Source: Arsenophonus sp052174135 (GTDB lineage: Bacteria > Pseudomonadota > Gammaproteobacteria > Enterobacterales > Enterobacteriaceae). Taken from it: a stretch of 12,123 nucleotides of DNA. The notes beneath the pieces were generated by a model. The model did not search any database. It worked only from the letters and a program-made list of their open reading frames with translations, and was not told the origin of the DNA. Of the stretch, positions 6,489 through 12,123 are shown in pieces (within the stretch, counting starts at the first letter, position 1; the number at the start of each line of letters is the position of its first letter). Both the position numbers and the translations under genes were made by a program. The stretch covers positions 1 to 12,123 of the forward strand of contig JBQMRZ010000021.1 in assembly GCA_052174135.1 (NCBI GenBank), read 5' to 3'.

Positions 6489-6827
6489 ATGAAAAAAATA
6501 TTAAGTTTATTTTTTATATATATATTAACATTAATACCGTCGTTTGTTTTTTCTATTGAAAAATTTACCATTGAGTTAGAAATGAAAAATGGTGATTTAA
6601 TTCCTCGTGTATTAAGAGTACCGTCAAAAACGATTATTCGAATTAAAATCGCTAATACAGGGACACAGCCCTCTGAATTTGAAAGCACTCAATTACGTAA
6701 AGAAAAAGTTTTAGCGCCTGGCGCAAATTCAATTTTAATAATTGCCCCGCTTAAACCTGGTACTTATACATTTTTTGATGATTTTCATTTATCTTCTCCA
6801 AGTGGTGAAATAATTGCTATGGAATAA
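6489..6827 (+). CDS. ftrB: small periplasmic cupredoxin-like protein (FtrB-like, detached EfeO N-domain)
   Basis: 112 residues: signal peptide 1-22 (KK, hydrophobic 5-21, cut near FS|IEK) and then one beta-rich cupredoxin-like domain. Characteristic segments are VPSKTIIRIKIANTG (44-58), SEFESTQLRKEKVLAPG (62-78) and LKPGTYTFFDDFH (88-100). They match the single-domain cupredoxin found next to P19 and FTR1 permeases (FtrB in Bordetella) and the N-terminal cupredoxin domain of E. coli EfeO. Acidic and His residues (E63, E65, D97, D98, H100) are candidate metal ligands; no Cys is present in the TYTFFDDF loop, where classical cupredoxins carry one. Probable role: copper-dependent oxidation or relay of iron to the permease. 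Only 11 bp separate it from efeU, so the two are co-translated. Shine-Dalgarno is weak (AAGATA). Confidence 0.85.
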   Translation: MKKILSLFFIYILTLIPSFVFSIEKFTIELEMKNGDLIPRVLRVPSKTIIRIKIANTGTQPSEFESTQLRKEKVLAPGANSILIIAPLKPGTYTFFDDFHLSSPSGEIIAME

Positions 6828-6838
6828 GGTGTATAATT

Positions 6839-7675
6839 ATGGGTCAAGTTTTATTTGTTATTTGGCGTGAAAGTTTTGAAGCACTCTTAGTTATCGGGAT
6901 CATTTATATTTGGATTAAACAGCATCCTGAAGCTGATAAAGGGATTAAATATCTTTGGATTGGTGTTTTTTTCGGAATAGTTACTTCTATATTATTAGCA
7001 TTTTTAATATATGGTGTGTTTAATATTTTAGACGAAACTAAACAATCTTTATTTATGATTTTTATGGAAGTTCTTGCATGTATATTAATTGTTCAAATGG
7101 TTTACTGGATGAATAAACATAATGATTTAATGAAGTTTAAAATAAAATCAAAGATAAAATATAACATTAATCAACATAATTGGTTTGCCGTTACATTAAT
7201 TATTATAATTGCGATGGCTCGAGAAGGCAGTGAAATTGTAGTTTTTATATCTAGTTTTATTATGTCGCTTACATTAAATAATATGTCGGAATTTTTTATT
7301 GAAGTTGCGGGTGGTATAATTATTGCAATTTTAACATTGTATATTTTTTTATTAACTAATCGTTTTATATCTTGGAGTATTTTCTTTAAAATCACCAGTG
7401 TTATTTTGTTATTTTTTGCACTATCACTGTTACTTAAAGGAGTTGAAGAAAGTGCAAATTTATTAATTGAATTTGATTATTTTATACCTGAATTTTTGAT
7501 TTATCCTGCATGGAATACAAGTGAATTACTTGATGATTCAAAACTGATAGGTAATTTTATTTCATCATTTTTTGCTTATCGTTCACAACCTATTTGGTTG
7601 AGTGTAATAACTTTTATTTTTTATTGGTTTGTTGTAATAACTATTCTATTTTCGTGGAGTAAAAAACGTGCATAG
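6839..7675 (+). CDS. efeU: FTR1-family ferric/ferrous iron permease EfeU
   Basis: 278-residue inner-membrane permease, same length as E. coli EfeU (276). Both signature REXXE motifs are intact: RESFE (10-14, first membrane helix) and REGSE (128-132, fourth helix); these acidic residues are required for iron passage in FTR1 proteins. About seven hydrophobic segments are visible (roughly 4-25, 37-60, 71-90, 115-138, 148-171, 180-197 and 255-272). A conserved-looking extracytoplasmic stretch with acidic residues (IEFDYFIPEF, 210-219) lies before the last helix. Unlike the frameshifted efeU of E. coli K-12, this copy is open throughout. The start ATG follows AAGG (6826-6829), which overlaps the stop of the cupredoxin gene. 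The end overlaps efeO by 8 bp. It is the only permease for the four accessory proteins encoded around it. It could also be called FtrC or FetM-like. Confidence 0.94.
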   Translation: MGQVLFVIWRESFEALLVIGIIYIWIKQHPEADKGIKYLWIGVFFGIVTSILLAFLIYGVFNILDETKQSLFMIFMEVLACILIVQMVYWMNKHNDLMKFKIKSKIKYNINQHNWFAVTLIIIIAMAREGSEIVVFISSFIMSLTLNNMSEFFIEVAGGIIIAILTLYIFLLTNRFISWSIFFKITSVILLFFALSLLLKGVEESANLLIEFDYFIPEFLIYPAWNTSELLDDSKLIGNFISSFFAYRSQPIWLSVITFIFYWFVVITILFSWSKKRA

Positions 7676-8582
7676 TTTTACCAAACGAACTTTAATATTT
7701 TTTTTTAGTTTTATGTTGTTTGTTTACATTTTAATATTGATGTCTATAAAAAAAATATATTCTTATGATAAAATATCTTATGACCAAATAGTTGATAAAA
7801 TTATTATTGCTAAAGGAAATATTCCAATTCCTGAAAAATATGATCAATCTGTCAAAGAATATTTAAATTTTATTCTCTTAGAATCAAATAGTTTGATTTT
7901 TAAATTAAGTATTTTAGAAAAAAAACTAAAAATAGGTAAATTAAAAAAAGCTCAAGAAGCTTATATTTATGCTCATCAACATTATGAAGCTATACGCCCA
8001 ATTGTTATTTTATTTGGTAATATTGATCGTGTAGTTAATGCGCGTGCAGATTATTTTATTAATGGTGTTAAAGATTATCGTTTTACAGGTTTTCATTTAA
8101 TTGAATATCAATTGTTTTATTGTAAAAATATTAAAAAAGCATTAAATGAAACAAGTAAATTGTTGGTAAAATTACGTGATCTAGAGAAGCGTATATCTAT
8201 AGAAAATTTTAATATTACTAATTTAATTCAAGCTTCTAGTGATTTTATTGAAATGATACTTGAAACAAAATTAGCAGGTAAAGAAAATATTTATAGTCTT
8301 TCTGATTTAAATGATATTGCTGCTAATTTACGTGGATCTAAAGAGGTTGTGAAAGTACTTATTCCATTTATTAATAAAAAAATATTATTTCAGATTTTTA
8401 AGAATTATCAAAAAAGTAATGATATTCTTTCGCATTATCAATTTGCTCATGGTGAATATAAGTTATATGACCAGTTAAGTGCAAAAGATAAAATGGTTTT
8501 TTATTCTACTCTTTCACAGCAAGCAGAATTTCTCGCTACACTTAGAACTCAATTAAATGTAAATATATACCATAAATATTAA
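7668..8582 (+). CDS. efeO: EfeO-type iron-binding protein, M75 (imelysin-like) domain only
   Basis: 304 residues: signal peptide or uncleaved anchor at 1-32, then an M75 domain to the end. The family motif HxxE is at 143-146 within GFHLIEYQLF; the preceding segment (HYEAIRPIVILFGNIDRVVNARAD, split across 105-128) is characteristic of EfeO. E. coli EfeO has an N-terminal cupredoxin domain fused to M75; here that domain is absent, and a free-standing cupredoxin is encoded two genes upstream. EfeO is thought to bind ferrous or ferric iron in the periplasm and pass it to EfeU. Start: GTG at 7668, 8 bp inside efeU, with GGAG at 7656-7659 at good distance; the overlap implies translational coupling. 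No AxA-like cleavage site is obvious, so it may stay membrane-tethered. Confidence 0.9.
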   Translation: MHSFTKRTLIFFFSFMLFVYILILMSIKKIYSYDKISYDQIVDKIIIAKGNIPIPEKYDQSVKEYLNFILLESNSLIFKLSILEKKLKIGKLKKAQEAYIYAHQHYEAIRPIVILFGNIDRVVNARADYFINGVKDYRFTGFHLIEYQLFYCKNIKKALNETSKLLVKLRDLEKRISIENFNITNLIQASSDFIEMILETKLAGKENIYSLSDLNDIAANLRGSKEVVKVLIPFINKKILFQIFKNYQKSNDILSHYQFAHGEYKLYDQLSAKDKMVFYSTLSQQAEFLATLRTQLNVNIYHKY

Positions 8583-8591
8583 GGAAAGATT

Positions 8592-9869
8592 ATGAAAATT
8601 AAATATAACAATAAATATATTTCATTGAATTTTTTAAAACGGAATGTGTTAAAAATATTAATATTTAGTAGCATTGTTTTTATTTTATTAGTATTTGTTA
8701 TAAAAAAATGTATAAATAATTATCAACTTATTCATAATAAAGTGATTACTTTTAATGGAATTCATCAATCTGGTATTTTAACTCCTGAACAAAAAAATTC
8801 ATCTTTTATTGCCTTAAGTGTTACGGCAACGACATTAGATGAATTGCAAAATTTATTTAAAATATTGACTCAGCGTATTGTTTATTTAACACAAACAGAA
8901 AAAATATTATTTAACTATAATGATAAAATGCCTCCTATTAATTCTGGTATTTTAGGAGGTTCTTACTTAAAACCAGACTCATTAACGATTACTGTTTCAC
9001 TTGGTAGTAGTTTGTTTGATTCACGCTTTGGTCTAGAAAAAATTAAACCAAAATTTCTGATAGAAATGAATAGCTTTCCAAATGATCGATTAGAATCTGA
9101 ATGGTGTGGTGGTGATATATTATTACAAATTTGTGCTAATAGTCAAGAAAGTTTAATTTATGCATTACGTGATATTTTACGACACACTTCAGCATACTTA
9201 TTCCCATTATGGAAAATTGAAGGTTTTCTATCTTCACGAGATATTGATCAACATTCAACACCTATTAATTTATTTGGATTTAAGGATGGAACAGGTAATG
9301 CACCAATTAATGATAGAAAATTAATGGATGAAATGATTTGGGTGACAGAAAAAGATCGTGAACCATTTTGGTGTAATGGTGGATCATATCAAGCAATACG
9401 TATTATTCGTTTTAATTTAGAATTTTGGGATAGAACGCCACTAGAAGATCAAGAAAATTACTTTGGTCGCCATAAAAAAACGGGGGCTCCTATTGGTAGA
9501 AAACATGAAATGGATTCTCCTGAATTTGAAAAAGATCCACATGGTGATCGCATCTTATTTGATTCTCATATGCGTCGCGCAGAACCGCGTAATCCTGAGC
9601 GTTATACTGCAAAATTAAGGCGTCGTAGTTATAATTATTCATTAGGTATTAATGTAAATGGTTTACTGGATATGGGGTTAATTTTTGTTTCTTATCAAAA
9701 AAATTTAAAAACAGGTTTTATTGATACTCAAAAACGTCTTAACGGGGAACCACTTGAGCGTTATATCAAACCATTTGGTGGTGGTTATTATTTTGTATTA
9801 CCTGGTGTACAATTTACACAAAATTTTTTAGCTCAATCAATGTTTGAAGCATTAAAAAATTTATTATAA
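8592..9869 (+). CDS. efeB: DyP-type haem peroxidase EfeB
   Basis: 425-residue periplasmic dye-decolourising-type peroxidase, like E. coli EfeB (YcdB, 423). In EfeUOB it is proposed to oxidise ferrous iron with peroxide, or to take iron from haem. The fold blocks are all present: HQSGILTP (58-65), SGILGG (118-123), LTITVSLG (131-138), FPNDRL (162-167), GDILLQICAN (174-183), the haem-pocket GFKDG with distal Asp D232 (229-233), FWDRTPL (278-284), the proximal-His segment DSHMR with H326, and RRRSY with the likely distal Arg (343-347). The N-terminus is odd: instead of a twin-arginine motif it has LKRNVLK (15-21), a KR variant, followed by a very hydrophobic stretch (22-37) with no AxA cleavage site. 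Export may be by a variant Tat signal or as an anchored protein. AAGGA (8581-8585) precedes ATG; gap to efeO is 9 bp. Confidence 0.94.
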   Translation: MKIKYNNKYISLNFLKRNVLKILIFSSIVFILLVFVIKKCINNYQLIHNKVITFNGIHQSGILTPEQKNSSFIALSVTATTLDELQNLFKILTQRIVYLTQTEKILFNYNDKMPPINSGILGGSYLKPDSLTITVSLGSSLFDSRFGLEKIKPKFLIEMNSFPNDRLESEWCGGDILLQICANSQESLIYALRDILRHTSAYLFPLWKIEGFLSSRDIDQHSTPINLFGFKDGTGNAPINDRKLMDEMIWVTEKDREPFWCNGGSYQAIRIIRFNLEFWDRTPLEDQENYFGRHKKTGAPIGRKHEMDSPEFEKDPHGDRILFDSHMRRAEPRNPERYTAKLRRRSYNYSLGINVNGLLDMGLIFVSYQKNLKTGFIDTQKRLNGEPLERYIKPFGGGYYFVLPGVQFTQNFLAQSMFEALKNLL

Positions 9870-11010
9870 ATTAAAATTATTTATTGTATTTATTTATCTT
9901 AATATATTAGTAAAATATTAATATTTAGAGGTGTAAAATAAAATAAAGCTAAAAGTACTATACAAGATATATTTTAATATAAATAATTGCAGATTTCATT
10001 AAATTTTGAGTACATATAAAAATATAATTAATTTATTGTATTTATTTTCATTCTAGTTCATTTAATCTTAAAACTTGACTTAATAATTTAAGGATATTTT
10101 TTTATTAAAAATATATTAATGCATATTTATATATGTAAAAAATTAATTTTATTTTTATAATTTTAAAAAAATAAATTCTATTGAAATTAATAAAATTATT
10201 TTTAACAATAAATTTTATAATAAAGTAAAAAAAAGACAATAAATAAAAAAACAAAAAATTAGTATTAAGATATTTTTTAAGTTAATTATATAATCTTTTA
10301 GTTATTGTATAGATTTGTTTAAATAAATGAGTATTTTTATATTTATATTATTTTTTTTATTTTTTATTAATATTTTTTAATTGAGTAAATAAAATGTTTG
10401 GTTAATGATATTTATTAAGTTTTCTATATAGGTATAAAATAATATTTTATTAAATTTTTATTTAGATATAAAATTATTAAGCATATAATAATAAAATATA
10501 TTTAATTAATATATTTTGGATAAATAATTTCATTTTATATAATGATAAGAGTTTTTTAAAGTATTTGGTAATATTTTTTTAAATTATAAATTAATATAGT
10601 GGTAAATACTTTTGTTATTTATTTAAAATATTTAAAGCTAATTTAATTATATATTATATAAATAAATGTTTGTTAAAATATACATATTTAAATATATGTT
10701 ATATTAAAAATATATTTACATTAATTATATATTAATAGATTAAATTATTTTATTCTAAGTTTTTATTAGTATTAGTTTCTTTATTTTTTTTAAGTTTTTT
10801 TATTAATATCATTTTATATATTTATTATATTATTAATTAAAAACTAATAATTTTTTGTTTATAAAAGTTTAGCATTGAGTTATGAATAGAATGTTATCCT
10901 AAGTTAATTGTTAAATAATTAACATATAAATTAATATTAAATAAATTTATTATCAATTTTAAGTAAAAAGGGGGGTTAGTAATTTTAAATAGTTTTATAA
11001 TAATTTATTT

Positions 11011-11035
11011 AAACACATTACAATAATGTGTTTTG
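11011..11035 (+). terminator. possible terminator hairpin in the gene desert
   Basis: AAACACATTA (11011-11020) pairs perfectly with TAATGTGTTT (11024-11033) across a 3-nt CAA loop, followed by TG. It looks like a weak intrinsic terminator or a stand-alone hairpin. A G6 run lies about 40 bp upstream, with no open frame between them, so if it ends a transcript that transcript is short and probably non-coding. Confidence 0.35.
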
Positions 11036-11094
11036 TAGATAAATTTTTTATTCATTTTGTATCTATAAATTAAAATTATAAAAAATTTATAAAC

Positions 11095-11167
11095 GCTCTA
11101 TAATTAAGCATTAATTTTTTTAGTAGTACATCTATATTACTTTTATCAAAAAAAGCTTTTATAGAGC
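11095..11167. repeat. long-range inverted repeat, candidate RNA structure
   Basis: GCTCTATAA (11095-11103) pairs with TTATAGAGC (11159-11167), and after a 2-nt bulge AAGC (11106-11109) pairs with GCTT (11155-11158), enclosing about 45 nt. In this nearly GC-free region a 13-bp interrupted stem is noticeable. The GCTCTATAA word also appears in the orphan hairpin at 3974-3989. No known RNA family is recognised. Confidence 0.35.
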
Positions 11168-11290
11168 TTTACAGCGCTATTAAAATTGATTTCTAATGTT
11201 TATCTTAACTCTTAAAATGATGAAAATTTATTTTTTTTACTTTTTATAACTTATTTACAAAAAATATTTAATGCCACGGGTAGAGTTTTG

Positions 11291-11311
11291 AATGCGCAAA
11301 ATATGTGCATT
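11291..11311. repeat. hairpin AATGCGCA/TGTGCATT
   Basis: AATGCGCA (11291-11298) and TGTGCATT (11304-11311) form an 8-bp stem with one G-U wobble and a 5-nt loop. It contains one of the few GC-rich words in the region, GCGC, and a seven-codon frame (11292-11315) that is probably accidental. Confidence 0.35.
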
Positions 11312-11934
11312 ATAGTGTTAAATGTGATTTTTTTATTAATTACTTTCAAAAGAATTAATTTCTATTTATTTTCTTAAAAAAAATATATGGGAGTTTTTAT
11401 TTAATAAATTAATTAATTAAATGATTTAATATGTTAATATATACATAATTTCAATTTTGTTTTAAGTTTGCTTACTTTTATTATTTTATTGTTAGAAAAT
11501 ATTAAAAAACATTTATTTATTTTTAGTTTGACTGATTTATAGAATAAAATTATTTTTTGTTATTTAGATTTTTATAGTTATACAAGATAATTAATATGTT
11601 TAAATTAAATTAAGAATTAATTAATTTAATTGATATTAATAATTTAAAAATCAATTTAATATATTTTTATAAATTTTTTTTAAATGTAGTATTAAATATT
11701 ATATTTAAATTTTAAGAATAGTTTTAATGAGTTTATTTAATATTTTGTATATTATTTAAAAAATTTATTTTTAATCTATTTTATTTTTTATTCACTAAAT
11801 TATATTTTATTTATTTATATTATTCATACTGAGTTGTTATTTTTTAATAATTTTAAATTTCTATTTTTATATAAATTTAATAAATAAATCATTATTTCAG
11901 TAATAATTTCAAAAATTGAATGATATATTTTTTT

Positions 11935-11968
11935 TTAATTATTTTTTATTAATATAAAAAATAATTAA
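11935..11968. repeat. 15-bp hairpin bordering the right array
   Basis: Arms 11935-11949 and 11954-11968 are perfectly complementary, with a TAAT loop. The stem extends by about three A-T pairs outwards into the array border. Its right arm carries ATAAAAAATAATTAA, the same word found at the left border of the inverted unit at 248-262 and, in reverse complement, at its right border. So each place where the array unit meets plasmid sequence has the same AT-rich border. Confidence 0.85.
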
Positions 11969-11970
11969 AA

Positions 11971-12078
11971 ATTGAAATAAGTAATTTGTTTCAAAGATAA
12001 ATAAATATTGAAATAAGTAATTTGTTTCAAAGATAAATAAATATTGAAATAAGTAATTTGTTTCAAAGATAAATAAAT
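11971..12078. repeat. 36-bp tandem repeat array, right part
   Basis: Three perfect 36-bp units (11971, 12007, 12043), same sequence and orientation as the array at 1-166. Units run directly one into the next. Joined through the window ends they would make one array of at least seven complete copies plus a partial one. Confidence 0.95.
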
Positions 12079-12123
12079 ATTGAAACAAATTACTTATTTC
12101 AATATTTATTTATCTTTGAAACA
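12079..12123. repeat. terminal segment where the array flips to reverse orientation
   Basis: At about 12081-12085 the sequence switches from the forward unit to its reverse complement, at the TTGAAA word shared by both orientations. The final 43 bases are one reversed unit. Flipping exactly at an internal inverted repeat can be a real inversion or hairpin end, or an assembly fold-back at a contig end. Confidence 0.85.

Larger units (their letters stand above)
9870..11934. other. 2.1-kb extremely AT-rich region without genes
   Basis: No coding region or RNA family is recognisable; stops are dense in all frames. There is no clear terminator directly after efeB. The part from about 10000 to 10860 is nearly pure A+T. 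Between 10860 and 11400 composition is slightly richer, with an isolated G6 run (10970-10975), three hairpins (11011-11033, 11095-11167, 11291-11311) and a 7-bp dyad GTTAATT/AATTAAC (10903-10909, 10917-10923). From 11400 to the array it is again featureless. It may be decayed plasmid sequence, or it may carry a small RNA or partition locus that I cannot identify. Confidence 0.6.

Noticed and set aside
6476..6688. Minus-strand open frame of 70 codons
   Set aside because: It lies antisense to the cupredoxin gene, whose frame has a signal peptide and family motifs; the antisense frame has no domain or proper start context.
7171..7395. Minus-strand open frame of 74 codons
   Set aside because: It is antisense to efeU over its fourth and fifth membrane helices; a by-product of hydrophobic codons on the other strand.
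11292..11315. Seven-codon ATG frame as a leader peptide
   Set aside because: It has no ribosome binding site and no downstream gene; it overlaps a hairpin that accounts for its sequence.
1..12123. Insertion sequence with terminal inverted repeats
   Set aside because: The ends carry mainly direct tandem repeats and no transposase is present; a circular plasmid opened in an array explains them better.

Overview
This window looks like a complete, or nearly complete, small plasmid of about 12 kb from a very AT-rich gammaproteobacterium, most likely a host-restricted insect symbiont of the enterobacterial type. The reasons are as follows. GC content is extremely low, with long stretches almost devoid of G and C. 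The genes are few and separated by long non-coding deserts. The replication initiator belongs to the RPA-type RepA family, with iterons and DnaA boxes matching the E. coli consensus. The cargo (IbpB-like small heat-shock protein, Nuc-like phospholipase D, EfeUOB-type iron uptake) has its closest recognisable relatives in Enterobacterales. I cannot name the genus from sequence alone.

Layout. Bases 1-166 and 11971-12123 are copies of the same 36-bp tandem repeat, which strongly suggests that the molecule is a circle opened inside this array. Bases 184-345 hold nested inverted repeats around a single inverted copy of the array unit. Bases 361-700 are a well-formed iteron origin: two DnaA boxes, an 18-bp perfect palindrome with a (CG)4 core, four iterons in tandem and a second cluster of three. 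repA follows at 839-1750. After a gap comes an IbpB-like sHSP gene (2512-3006), with a sigma-32-like -35 element upstream and a perfect terminator hairpin overlapping its stop codon. A secreted PLD-family nuclease (nuc-like) lies on the minus strand at 4334-4876.

From 5830 to 9869, on the plus strand, runs a five-gene iron-acquisition cluster: a P19/FtrA-type periplasmic copper/iron protein, a small cupredoxin (FtrB-like, or the detached N-terminal domain of EfeO), an FTR1/EfeU permease with both REXXE motifs, an M75 (imelysin-like) EfeO core protein, and a DyP-type peroxidase, EfeB. It combines the accessory proteins of two related systems, FtrAB/P19 and EfeOB, around one permease. The last four genes are tightly packed and surely co-transcribed. 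P19 is separated from them by 101 bp, which hold a perfect TATAAT overlapping a Fur-box-like sequence.

The last 2.1 kb before the array (9870-11934) has no gene I can support, only a few hairpins and an isolated G6 run. No partition, mobilisation, transposase, toxin-antitoxin, tRNA or rRNA gene was recognised.

How the pieces may work together: the plasmid replicates through RepA, the iterons and host DnaA; the terminal array is a candidate unwinding or partition element; and the payload supplies iron (ferrous oxidation and ferric import) plus proteostasis, both plausible reasons for keeping the replicon in a reduced symbiont genome.
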